Assembly: GCF_002013915.1 (NCBI RefSeq)
Contig: NZ_MBTF01000034.1
Location: forward strand, 372,001-436,000
Source: Mucilaginibacter pedocola
GTDB lineage: Bacteria > Bacteroidota > Bacteroidia > Sphingobacteriales > Sphingobacteriaceae
DNA length: 64,000 bases
Direction of reading: 5' to 3'
The notes under the pieces are model-generated. The model was not told the DNA's origin, made no database searches, and was given only the letters and a program-made list of their open reading frames with translations. This document shows, piece by piece, positions 7,775 through 15,345 of the stretch. The position numbers and the translations under genes are program-made. The stretch's first letter is position 1; the number at the start of each line of letters is the position of its first letter.

Positions 7775-10594
7775 TCAATCAGCACCCGCATTCGCCATTT
7801 TCTCGGCTGTTTTTTTGATAGCAGCCTTTACGGTTTTACCAACAGGGGTATCAAATGCTTTGGCAACAATGTGCGCCTGTTGAGCGGCGTGCTGCTTAGC
7901 AAAACCTGTTGCGGTGCTGCTACCTTCAAGGCGCGATATCACCTGCAGGTTAAAGTGTTTATCGTTATGGAATTTGCGGCAGATGTATGGCCATGCGCCC
8001 ATGTTCTCCGGCTCTTCCTGCACCCAAATAAACTCGGTGGCTTTTTCGTATTTCGCTTTTATTTTGATGATCTGCTGTATAGGTGTTGGGTACAACTGCT
8101 CTATACGTACAATGGCAACATCCTTTCGCTTGTCTGCCTGTTGTTTCTCTTGCAGATCGTAGTATATTTTACCGGTGCAAAGCAATACGCGTTTTACCTT
8201 TTTAGGGTCGGCGTAGTTATCGTCTATCAGCTCCTGGAATTTACCGTTAGTGAAATCCTCTATCGGCGATACGCATTTAGGGCTTCTTAACAAGCTCTTA
8301 GGCGTAAATATGATAAGCGGTTTGCGGAAATCGCGGTGTATCTGCCTCCTTAATATATGGAAGAAGTTTGCAGGCGTAGTACAGTTAGCAACCTGTATGT
8401 TATCATCGGCGCAAAGCTCTAAAAAGCGCTCAACACGTGCCGAAGAGTGCTCAGGGCCCTGGCCTTCGTAACCGTGCGGTAATAGCATTACCAAACCGTT
8501 ACCACGCTGCCATTTTGTTTCGGCGCTGGCAATGTACTGGTCAACGATGATCTGCGCACCGTTGAAGAAGTCGCCAAATTGTGCTTCCCAAATAGTTAAT
8601 GCGTTAGGGTTTGCCATGGCATAACCATACTCAAAACCCAGTACACCATACTCTGATAGCAGGGAGTTGTAAATACTCAACCTTGCGTCGGGGTTAATGC
8701 TTTCCAGCGGGCTGTATTCGTTCTCGCTATCGGCAAGCGTTAATACGGCGTGGCGGTGCGAGAAGGTACCGCGTTTAACGTCCTCACCGCTTAACCTTAC
8801 GGGCACGCCTTCTTTCAGCAAAGTACCGTAGGCTAACAATTCACCCATTGCCCAGTCGAAAACGCCGGTTTTGTTTACCATGGCGTTGCGGTCTTCAAAC
8901 AATTTCTCAATTTTCTTGAAGAACACTTTGCCTTTGGGCAGAGTAGTTATCTGATCGCCAATGGCCACAATGTCCTCTTTAGGCACTGCAGTATCAATAG
9001 CCGATATTAATTCTTTATGGTTGGCCAAATGCAAACCTGTCCATGCACCTTCAAACATCGGTATGGTATCGGTAAAGCGGTCGGCAGCTTTTGCTTCATC
9101 AAGCATCTGCTGCAGCTCGGCGCGGAAATCTTTCTCCAATGCTTTCACAAAAGCTTCGTCAACCGAACCTTCGGCAATCAGCTTTTTGCTGTATATCTGC
9201 AGCGGGTTAGGGTGTGCATCAATAGCTTTGTATAATACCGGCTGGGTGAACTTTGGCTCATCGGCCTCGTTATGGCCGTAGCGGCGGTAGCAAAGTATAT
9301 CAATAAACACGTCCTCATTAAACACCTGGCGGTATTCCATAGCCAGGTTTATTACGTAGGTAAGGGCCTCAACATCATCACCGTTTACGTGGAAAACAGG
9401 CGAAAGCACTGTTTTGGCCACATCGGTACAGTAGGTGCTCGAACGGGCATCCCTGTAGTTAGTAGTAAAGCCTATCTGGTTATTGATCACCAGGTGAATA
9501 GTACCACCGGTTTCGTAACCATCCAGTTTCTCCATCTGCAATACCTCGTACACAATACCCTGGCCGGCAATAGAAGCATCGCCATGTATCAGTATAGGGG
9601 CAATTTTAGAGTGGTCGCCTTTGTATTTAAAATCAATTTTAGAGCGGGTGATACCTTCTACAACCGGGTCTACCGCCTCTAAGTGCGATGGGTTGGGGCA
9701 AAGGCTTAAGTGGACATTCTTACCGTTTTTGGTTTTCACATCTGTAGAGAAACCCAAGTGGTATTTTACGTCGCCGCCGAAAGGTGATTCAGAGTCGTAG
9801 TTTTTGCCTTCGAATTCAGAGAATACCTCTTTGTAGGTTTTCTCCATAATATTGGTAAGCACGTTCAAACGGCCGCGGTGAGCCATACCAATGATGAACT
9901 CCTGTATGCCCAATTCCGAACCTTGCTTGATAACCGAATCCAACGCAGGTATCAAAGCCTCGGCACCTTCTAAAGAGAAACGTTTTTGACCCAGGAATTT
10001 TGTACCCAGGAAGTTTTCGAAAACAACAGCCTCGTTCAGTTTCGAGAGCATCATTTTCTTTTCGTCCACATTGAACTTTGGCGTATTGCGGCCCGGCTCC
10101 ATCCTGTCTTCAAACCATTTTAGTTTGATAGGGTTGCGCAGGTAGCGGTACTCGGCACCAATGGCGCGGCAGTAAGTGTCTTCCAGCAACTGGCGAATAT
10201 CGCGCAGTTTTGCAGGGCCTAAGCCAACTTCCACACCGGCGTTAAACGTGGTATCCATATCCGCTTCGCTAAGGCCGAATGTCTCCAGCTCGCGGCCGGG
10301 GAAATACTGGCGGCGTTCGCGCACAGGGTTGGTTTTGCTGAACAGGTGGCCGCGTGTACGGTACCCGTTGATCATGTTCATCACATTGATCTCTTTCAGC
10401 AGGTTATCAGGTGTTGCGGCTGCCGATGGCTTGGCTGCGCCAGCTTTTGCAGGCTGCGATTCGCGGCCAAAATCAAAGCCTTCAAAAAATTTTTGCCATC
10501 CGAAATCTACCGATTCGGGGTCTTGTTTATAAGATTCGTATAGAGAGTCAATGTAGGCTGCGTTTCCGCTATCAATATAATTCAGGCGATCCAT
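7775..10594 (-). CDS. sucA: 2-oxoglutarate dehydrogenase E1 component
   Basis: 939 aa, the normal size for E1o. The N-terminus (DRLNYIDSGNAAYIDSLYES, then QKFFEGFDFG) is the E2-binding segment. The thiamine diphosphate region includes IIGMAHRGRLNVLTN, ILIHGDASIAGQGIVYEVLQ and VINNQIGFTTNYRDARSSTY, with the GD...NN magnesium motif. Later conserved blocks are GTFSHRHAV, EAQFGDFFNGAQIIVDQYI and LPHGYEGQGPEHSSAR. It decarboxylates 2-oxoglutarate and passes the succinyl group to the E2 lipoyl arm. It is the first gene of a two-gene operon with E2; the shared E3 is not in the window. A -33/-7 promoter pair sits 26-59 bases before the ATG. Confidence 0.96.
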   Translation of the reverse strand: MDRLNYIDSGNAAYIDSLYESYKQDPESVDFGWQKFFEGFDFGRESQPAKAGAAKPSAAATPDNLLKEINVMNMINGYRTRGHLFSKTNPVRERRQYFPGRELETFGLSEADMDTTFNAGVEVGLGPAKLRDIRQLLEDTYCRAIGAEYRYLRNPIKLKWFEDRMEPGRNTPKFNVDEKKMMLSKLNEAVVFENFLGTKFLGQKRFSLEGAEALIPALDSVIKQGSELGIQEFIIGMAHRGRLNVLTNIMEKTYKEVFSEFEGKNYDSESPFGGDVKYHLGFSTDVKTKNGKNVHLSLCPNPSHLEAVDPVVEGITRSKIDFKYKGDHSKIAPILIHGDASIAGQGIVYEVLQMEKLDGYETGGTIHLVINNQIGFTTNYRDARSSTYCTDVAKTVLSPVFHVNGDDVEALTYVINLAMEYRQVFNEDVFIDILCYRRYGHNEADEPKFTQPVLYKAIDAHPNPLQIYSKKLIAEGSVDEAFVKALEKDFRAELQQMLDEAKAADRFTDTIPMFEGAWTGLHLANHKELISAIDTAVPKEDIVAIGDQITTLPKGKVFFKKIEKLFEDRNAMVNKTGVFDWAMGELLAYGTLLKEGVPVRLSGEDVKRGTFSHRHAVLTLADSENEYSPLESINPDARLSIYNSLLSEYGVLGFEYGYAMANPNALTIWEAQFGDFFNGAQIIVDQYIASAETKWQRGNGLVMLLPHGYEGQGPEHSSARVERFLELCADDNIQVANCTTPANFFHILRRQIHRDFRKPLIIFTPKSLLRSPKCVSPIEDFTNGKFQELIDDNYADPKKVKRVLLCTGKIYYDLQEKQQADKRKDVAIVRIEQLYPTPIQQIIKIKAKYEKATEFIWVQEEPENMGAWPYICRKFHNDKHFNLQVISRLEGSSTATGFAKQHAAQQAHIVAKAFDTPVGKTVKAAIKKTAEKMANAGAD

Positions 10595-10619
10595 GAGAAA
10601 CGATTGTAGTAAAACGCTG

Positions 10620-10653
10620 CAAAATTAAGCATAATAGTACAATAAGCCCCAAA
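10620..10653 (-). promoter_or_regulatory. Bacteroidota-type promoter of sucA
   Basis: On the reverse strand TTTG (10653-10650) is followed after 22 bases by TAATTTTG (10627-10620), fitting the Bacteroidota consensus TTTG-N19-21-TAnnTTTG with slightly long spacing. The -7 box ends 25 bases before the E1 start codon. Confidence 0.6.
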
Positions 10654-10663
10654 TTATATGTTA

Positions 10664-10671
10664 TAACTTTG
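10664..10671 (+). promoter_or_regulatory. -7 box for the DUF4375 gene
   Basis: TAACTTTG matches the TAnnTTTG consensus on the forward strand, 44 bases before the ATG at 10716. No clear -33 TTTG is seen. It lies back to back with the sucA promoter, so the two divergent transcripts may interfere or be co-controlled. Confidence 0.4.
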
Positions 10672-10715
10672 CAAGTAATTTCATGTTTTCGGGATAAATT
10701 ATCCTTTAAATCAAT

Positions 10716-11153
10716 ATGCCGACATCTCAAAAGAAAACCCGCCTTGATTTTCCCGAATTATGGGAAACCGTTGCCGATAAAGCTTACAACAATTTCGAGG
10801 CCCTGAGCAGCGACGAACGCGCCCTTTTCACCGTTGGTTATTTGATAGACAGCACCAACAATGGCGGGATATTGGCTCACTACTGCAACATAGGTGCCAA
10901 CTACAATGCCGAAACCCTTGCCGACCTGGAATACCTTGGCTTTACTGATGTCGCGGATATGCTGCGCGAGATAAATAAACTATTCCCCGGCGGTAAGGCA
11001 CCAACCGACATAAACGAGCGAAACGAAGTAATGGAAACCTGGGAGTACAGCGAAAACGAAGACTTATTTGAGGACCTTGACCAGGATTTTTACAGGAGAG
11101 AAGAGGCGATGGAAGATGCGTTGGTGAAGCATATTGAAGGTAAGTTAGTTTAA
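10716..11153 (+). CDS. DUF4375 (DMP19-like) protein
   Basis: 145 aa, acidic and helical. The segment LSSDERALFTVGYLIDSTNN then GGILAHYCN is the hallmark of DUF4375/DMP19-like proteins (helix, NGG-type turn, aromatic), followed by a helical ADLEYLGFTDVADMLREINK. DMP19 of Neisseria is a DNA mimic that binds a transcription factor, but most family members are uncharacterised and this one shows no direct evidence of DNA mimicry beyond its acidic C-terminus (EDLFEDLDQDF). It precedes a 101-aa gene by three bases, so the two are almost certainly co-transcribed. Confidence 0.72.
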   Translation: MPTSQKKTRLDFPELWETVADKAYNNFEALSSDERALFTVGYLIDSTNNGGILAHYCNIGANYNAETLADLEYLGFTDVADMLREINKLFPGGKAPTDINERNEVMETWEYSENEDLFEDLDQDFYRREEAMEDALVKHIEGKLV

Positions 11154-11156
11154 ATT

Positions 11157-11462
11157 ATGATCATTGTAAGCAATACCGAGCTGAGTGAACTTTATAACAG
11201 AGCTATTGCAGGCTACTACAGATGTATAAGTGATGAGGACAACGCTTTTTTATCAGATGAAATTTCGATACCCATTGACGAAGTAGTATTGAAATACTTT
11301 AAGGCAAAAGCCGTTTTTTGCGACAATGTTTCCAAGATAGATTCCTGGGAGGTAGAGATAATTTTGTGGGACGAATCGTCTATGATAGGAAGATATACCC
11401 ACATTGAAGACGATATGGGAAATGAGTTAGACGACAGTTTGGTTTTTGACTATAAAGGATAA
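11157..11462 (+). CDS. 101-aa acidic protein of unknown function
   Basis: Starts three bases after the DUF4375 stop. It begins MIIVSNTELSELYNRAIAGY and includes IDEVVLKYFKAKAVFCDNVS, then WEVEIILWDESSMIGRYTHI. It is small, acidic and soluble with alternating helix and strand, and I do not recognise a family. DUF4375-type genes often sit beside small acidic immunity- or modulator-like genes, so a shared function is plausible but not shown. Confidence 0.65.
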   Translation: MIIVSNTELSELYNRAIAGYYRCISDEDNAFLSDEISIPIDEVVLKYFKAKAVFCDNVSKIDSWEVEIILWDESSMIGRYTHIEDDMGNELDDSLVFDYKG

Positions 11463-11490
11463 CCTACTTTGCAACCAATAATATCATTCG

Positions 11491-11592
11491 CTAATGCATC
11501 AGTTTGTGCAGGTAATTGCGCACATAGCCCAGCCCCTCTGCAAGCACGGCAAGCAAGCCTATAATAACGGTAAATTGCTCGAAGGAGTTCAT
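11491..11592 (-). CDS. 33-aa hydrophobic peptide ORF
   Basis: ATG at 11592 to TAG at 11491: MNSFEQFTVIIGLLAVLAEG followed by LGYVRNYLHKLMH. One predicted membrane segment (about residues 8-20) with a basic C-terminal tail, the shape of small membrane peptides or type I toxins. AAGGAG-like sequence is not obvious upstream. It starts 42 bases after the stop of the DASH cryptochrome on the same strand. Coding is uncertain; the intact frame and amphipathic composition are the only support. Confidence 0.35.
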   Translation of the reverse strand: MNSFEQFTVIIGLLAVLAEGLGYVRNYLHKLMH

Positions 11593-11633
11593 ATACTGGC
11601 CTATACGATATAGACAGCACGTTTATTGTTTTG

Positions 11634-12920
11634 TTACGCCGAAACCGGCAGCCAGGTAGTAATAAAATCGCTCTTGCTATCCAATTGGTTAACGGGTTTG
11701 GCGGCGTTAAAGTAACGGTTGCTCTTGGTATCGTTACCTACGCCGGCCACAAAGGCCCAGTTACCCCAGTTGCTTGCAGGCGAATAATCAATCAGCTTCT
11801 CTTCAAAGTAAAGTGCGCCTTTTGTCCAGTCTACCTCCAGCTCCTTGGTTAAATAAGCGGCAACTGCCTGGCGGCTGTAGTTGCTGATGAAACCTGTAGC
11901 ATTAAGCTCGTGCATGGCTGCATCGATATAAGGTACACCGGTTTCGCCGGCTTTCCATTGTGCAAAAAGTTCATCCTGGTTAGTAGCGGCGGTTGGTGCT
12001 TCGTTGTTAAAGCCCTGCGCCCTAAAGTACTTTTGCCCGTGCTTTTTAAACATAAAGCGGAAGTAATCGCGCCAAAGCAATTCCAACATCAGCGCATCAC
12101 TATTTGGCAGGCTGCTGCGGTGTTTCACCACTTCCCAATACACCTGCCTTGGCGAGAGGCAGCCCAAAGCCAGCCAAGGCGACAGGCACGAAGAAACTGC
12201 CGTAGCGTTCTTCCCCCCTTTTTGCCCGCAATTCTGCTGGTTTGCAAAGAACTGTTCCAGCCTGTGCAAACCTTCGGTTTCGCCGCCTTTAAATTGGTTG
12301 GTGGCACGCGAATCGTCAATGGGTGCGGGCACGCCCAACTCCTCTAAAGTGGGGATGGTGCCGGCATCGATAATTTCGGGCGTATGTATTTCGCCCGGTG
12401 TGGCAATGCTTTGGCGTACGCTGCTATCACGTTCTACCTTCTTTTTAAAGGCAACAAAGCTATCGGGAATATCTTTTATCGGGAACGGCAGGTCCTCTTT
12501 GTGGTACATGGTATGCCCGATGAAATGCTTCAGGTTCAGCTTCATCTTCCACAAAGCCGCCTCTACCTTTTCAGATACCGAGGTTTCTTCGGGAGCCACC
12601 TCGCGGTGATGGTACACTTCGCTTACATGGTATTCTTCTGCCAATTGGGTAAGCACTTCAGCAGGGTCGCCCGTACGTACTACCAGTTCGGCACCATGTT
12701 TTTGCAGGTTTTCGCGCAGGTTAGTAACCGATTCTACCAGGAAACGCGCACGAAAGCTCCCCGTTTTTTGGGTGCCATTGGCATCGGTAGTAAAATAATA
12801 GGGATCAAAAACATATACGGGCAGTACTTTATCGGCCTTGCGCAAGGCTTCAGATAATATCTCGTTATCATGTAAACGCAAGTCGTTCCTAAACCAAACC
12901 AGTATAGTCCTATCACTCAT
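11634..12920 (-). CDS. DASH-family cryptochrome
   Basis: 428 aa. The photolyase-homology N-terminus is ILVWFRNDLRLHDNEILSEA, and the FAD-binding half includes ATAVSSCLSPWLALGCLSPR, LELLWRDYFRFMFKKHG and the DASH-type FISNYSRQAVAAYLTKELEV then WASNWGNWAFVAGVGNDTK-like sequence (SNWGNWAFVAGVGND is read directly). Cry-DASH proteins bind FAD and a folate antenna, and repair cyclobutane dimers in single-stranded or looped DNA, or act as light sensors. A class I photolyase gene lies about 7 kb away. A perfect 8-bp inverted repeat lies just before the start codon and may be an operator. Confidence 0.92.
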   Translation of the reverse strand: MSDRTILVWFRNDLRLHDNEILSEALRKADKVLPVYVFDPYYFTTDANGTQKTGSFRARFLVESVTNLRENLQKHGAELVVRTGDPAEVLTQLAEEYHVSEVYHHREVAPEETSVSEKVEAALWKMKLNLKHFIGHTMYHKEDLPFPIKDIPDSFVAFKKKVERDSSVRQSIATPGEIHTPEIIDAGTIPTLEELGVPAPIDDSRATNQFKGGETEGLHRLEQFFANQQNCGQKGGKNATAVSSCLSPWLALGCLSPRQVYWEVVKHRSSLPNSDALMLELLWRDYFRFMFKKHGQKYFRAQGFNNEAPTAATNQDELFAQWKAGETGVPYIDAAMHELNATGFISNYSRQAVAAYLTKELEVDWTKGALYFEEKLIDYSPASNWGNWAFVAGVGNDTKSNRYFNAAKPVNQLDSKSDFITTWLPVSA

Positions 12921-12928
12921 CGGGGAGA

Positions 12929-12949
12929 CAATCTAAGCTATTTAGATTG
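12929..12949. promoter_or_regulatory. inverted repeat just upstream of the cry-DASH start
   Basis: CAATCTAA-GCTAT-TTAGATTG is a perfect 8-bp inverted repeat with a 5-base spacer, ending 9 bases before the ATG of the cryptochrome. It could be a regulator site or a hairpin in the mRNA leader that covers the ribosome entry region. No known binding protein can be named. Confidence 0.4.
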
Positions 12950-13077
12950 AATACAAAGATGGTAATATTTTTTTTTTGAACAATAAAGCATACTGATAAA
13001 TGACAGCATGCTAACATTTGTTGAAACACGTAATGTTTTGCATGGCCCAGCCCAAACATACATTATATAATATATAG

Positions 13078-13578
13078 CTACATGGTTGGCGATTGTTGAT
13101 AGATACTCCATTGCTGGCTCTTATCGCCTTTTTTGGGCGCCAACACCACCTGCGCATTCACGTCTGCATCTGGCCCGGGTGCGGTAATATATTGTTTGGT
13201 GCCGCTTAGCTTTATCAGGTAGGTATCTTTCCCAACGGCTTCAAAATCGTATTGCTGGCTGCTTTTGCCTTGCTCCAATGGCTGCTCGTTAAATATAGCA
13301 CCTGCATCGGTACCCAAGGCCTGCATAGTTTTATTGCTGAAAAGATTTTGCAGTTGATAGGTGTTACCGCTCACCTGTTTAAAGTCCCAGGTCATGCATT
13401 TCCAATCCTGCGGGTTATACAATACTATAGGTGTACCGTTTTTGGTGTTGGCATCTTTTATCCTTAATAACAGCCCGGTCTGCACATTTTTAATGGCGTA
13501 AGTACCTTTAATGGTTTGAGCACGGGCGGCCCCAACAAAAAGGGCGACTACTAAGAGCATACTTGCAAATAATTTCAT
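13078..13578 (-). CDS. secreted ricin-type beta-trefoil (RICIN) protein
   Basis: 166 aa with signal peptide MKLFASMLLVVALFVGAARA then QTIKGTY. The mature part is one beta-trefoil: AIKNVQTGLLLRIKDANTKN, then LYNPQDWKCMTWDFKQVSG and YQLQNLFSNKTMQALG, ending KKGDKSQQWSIYQQSP, with the repeated Q-x-W-type positions of RICIN domains. Such domains bind carbohydrates; the sugar cannot be predicted. No catalytic domain is attached. A -7-like TAAATTTG lies 24 bases before the ATG on the reverse strand. Confidence 0.8.
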   Translation of the reverse strand: MKLFASMLLVVALFVGAARAQTIKGTYAIKNVQTGLLLRIKDANTKNGTPIVLYNPQDWKCMTWDFKQVSGNTYQLQNLFSNKTMQALGTDAGAIFNEQPLEQGKSSQQYDFEAVGKDTYLIKLSGTKQYITAPGPDADVNAQVVLAPKKGDKSQQWSIYQQSPTM

Positions 13579-13601
13579 AGGATGGCGTTTTGGTGTTATA
13601 A

Positions 13602-13609
13602 CAAATTTA
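13602..13609 (-). promoter_or_regulatory. -7 box for the RICIN gene
   Basis: TAAATTTG on the reverse strand matches TAnnTTTG and ends 23 bases before the start codon. No convincing -33 TTTG is visible. Confidence 0.4.
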
Positions 13610-13700
13610 GCGGAGTAATTAATTCGCCTTTAGTTATTTACTATCATTTTGTGCGTCAGGTTGTCTCATCTTGATAAATAAACTCATGAATTGCAGCAAT

Positions 13701-13729
13701 AGTTCCCCCTTCAGGGGGTTAGGGGGCTT
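13701..13729. repeat. 29-bp palindromic dispersed repeat, copy 2
   Basis: Perfect reverse complement of the element at 4612-4640, here between the RICIN gene and a TetR-like gene transcribed divergently. It contains CCCCCTTCAGGGGG and can fold as a hairpin. Confidence 0.8.
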
Positions 13730-13809
13730 GGGCTCAGGGTTTATAACACTTTTATGATATTTACGTTTATAATAAATTGGTAACTTTAACAGCAAAACCA
13801 TCTTTTACT

Positions 13810-14460
13810 ATGGCAACTACCGAAAGCATCCAGAAAGCCTACATAGACTTTGTACTTACCGAAGGCGCGCAACCCAAATCGGTTTACATCTTCGCCAAGA
13901 AAAATAAAATGGCCGAAGAAGAATTTTATAAGTTCTTTGGCTCCTTTGATGCCGTAGAGCAAAGCGTGTGGAGCGGCTTAACCGAACGCACGCTTACCGA
14001 GATACGCGCGCAAGAAATTTGGCCGCAATACTCGGCACGCGAAAAGGCACTATCGTTTTTCTACAGTTTTTTCGAACTGCTGAAAAGCAGCCGCAGCTTT
14101 GCCGTTTACAGCATAAAAAAACACCGCGGACTGGGTACGCCAAAGGTATTGGAGCCAACAAAAGAATTATTCGAAAGCTTTGCCGAAGGCATTTTGAACG
14201 AAGGTATAGAAACCCAGGAACTATCCGACCGTAAATTCTTCAGCAAACGCTATAAAGACGCCCTTTGGTTACAGTTTGGCTTTGTGCTCAACTTTTGGAT
14301 AAATGATGATTCGGCCGGTTTCGAAAAAACTGATGAAGCCATTGAAAAAGGCGTAAACGTAACCTTCGACCTCTTTCAGCGCTCGCCTATTGATAACCTG
14401 TTCGAATACGGCAAGTTTTTGGCCAAGAACGGCGGGTTGAAGGAGAAGATGGGGTTTTAA
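13810..14460 (+). CDS. TetR-like regulator with Bacteroidota-type C-terminal domain
   Basis: 216 aa from the ATG at 13810; an in-frame ATG 33 bases earlier precedes a TAACTTTA -7-like box at 13781-13788, so I prefer the later start. The N-terminus (ESIQKAYIDFVLTEGAQPKS, then IFAKKNKMAEEEFYKFFGSF) has the helix pattern of a TetR DNA-binding domain, though the usual TetR motif is divergent. The rest is helical (FFYSFFELLKSSRSFAVYSI). I recall similar proteins as TetR family C-terminal domain proteins in Bacteroidota. The ligand is unknown. It is transcribed toward the HAD/UbiB pair and could control it. Confidence 0.65.
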   Translation: MATTESIQKAYIDFVLTEGAQPKSVYIFAKKNKMAEEEFYKFFGSFDAVEQSVWSGLTERTLTEIRAQEIWPQYSAREKALSFFYSFFELLKSSRSFAVYSIKKHRGLGTPKVLEPTKELFESFAEGILNEGIETQELSDRKFFSKRYKDALWLQFGFVLNFWINDDSAGFEKTDEAIEKGVNVTFDLFQRSPIDNLFEYGKFLAKNGGLKEKMGF

Positions 14461-14483
14461 GGAAGCCCTACCAAATACCGAAA

Positions 14484-14592
14484 CGTCATGCCGAATTTAT
14501 TTCAGCACCCCACACGGCAGGTAGCGTTCACGCAAATTCCGCTTAGCATGTTGAGATGCGAGATGGGGTACTGAAACAAGTTCAGCATGACG
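14484..14592. repeat. long inverted repeat with 28-bp arms
   Basis: Arms at 14484-14511 and 14565-14592 match at 24 of 28 positions as reverse complements (core CTGAAACAAGTTCAGCATGA on the right arm). This belongs to a class of dispersed elements with a CGTCATGC...TTCAGCACC arm that I recall from Sphingobacteriaceae genomes. It is intergenic between the TetR-like gene and the HAD gene. Confidence 0.75.
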
Positions 14593-14601
14593 TATTTTTT
14601 G

Positions 14602-14628
14602 TAGCGATGGGTTTAAAACCCATCGCTA
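14602..14628. repeat. perfect 13-bp hairpin repeat
   Basis: TAGCGATGGGTTT-A-AAACCCATCGCTA, a perfect inverted repeat with a single-base centre. It resembles the CCGTGGGTT/AACCCACGG hairpin at 53825-53844 and seems to be a second class of dispersed palindrome. It lies 34 bases before the HAD start, so it could also affect translation of that gene. Confidence 0.75.
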
Positions 14629-14661
14629 TAGCACACCACAACACCCTTTTAACAAAACATA

Positions 14662-15339
14662 TTGAGCACCACCCCACCTACTCCCTATTTCGCCGCTATT
14701 TTTGATATGGATGGCACTTTGGTTGATAATACGCCCTTCCATTACAAAGCCTGGCAGTTGCTGTTTGCCAAATACGACCTGCCCGAGCTCAGCCGCGAAA
14801 CTTATAAGGCCAGCATCAGCGGTGTACCCATACCTGTTACCGTGAGGCGGTATTTTGCCGATGCGGATGAGGAGCTAATAAAAACCATCTCCCACGAAAA
14901 ACAAGCCTTTTACCAGCAGGAGTACCGCCCCTACCTGCGTGCTATAAACGGATTGGAGAATTTTTTGGCAGAACTGAAAGATGCGGGCGTGAAAATGGCA
15001 GTAGCCACATCATCAGACATGGACGACGTGAATTTTATTTTTGATGTGGTGCCCATCCGCCAATATTTTGATGTTATTATTACCGGCGATAGGGTAAGCA
15101 AGCCCAAACCCGACCCGCAGATATTTTTAAAGGCAGCAGATGACGTGGGTGCCCGCCCCGAAAACTGCCTTGTTTTTGAAGATTCTACATCCGGATTACA
15201 AGCCGGCAATGCAGCGGGCATGAAGGTTGTGGGGATTACTACCGCCCACCCGGCAGAAACGGTTGCTAAAGTGGCGAGCCTTGTGATAGATGATTATGCA
15301 GGGCTTAGCCTGCAAAAGCTATCGGCATTATTTGATTGA
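14662..15339 (+). CDS. HAD-family phosphatase / beta-phosphoglucomutase-like
   Basis: 225 aa from a TTG start; no ATG exists before the first catalytic motif. HAD motifs are all present: IFDMDGTLVDNTPFH (nucleophile Asp and acid/base Asp), VATSSD, KPKPDPQIFLKA and VFEDSTSGLQAG. The cap between motifs I and II is the small helical type of beta-phosphoglucomutases and sugar-phosphate phosphatases. It acts in the cytoplasm on a small phosphorylated sugar that cannot be told from sequence. The UbiB-like kinase gene starts six bases after its stop, so they form an operon. Confidence 0.88.
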   Translation: MSTTPPTPYFAAIFDMDGTLVDNTPFHYKAWQLLFAKYDLPELSRETYKASISGVPIPVTVRRYFADADEELIKTISHEKQAFYQQEYRPYLRAINGLENFLAELKDAGVKMAVATSSDMDDVNFIFDVVPIRQYFDVIITGDRVSKPKPDPQIFLKAADDVGARPENCLVFEDSTSGLQAGNAAGMKVVGITTAHPAETVAKVASLVIDDYAGLSLQKLSALFD

Positions 15340-15345
15340 TATTTT

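Noticed and set aside
9272..9682. 136-aa forward frame within the E1 gene
   Set aside because: Antisense to a highly conserved part of 2-oxoglutarate dehydrogenase E1, so only a shadow frame.
14602..14628. Terminator for the TetR-like gene
   Set aside because: The stem is perfect but no T-run follows on the forward strand (TATAGCACAC), and the same palindrome type recurs at 53825, so it fits a dispersed repeat better.
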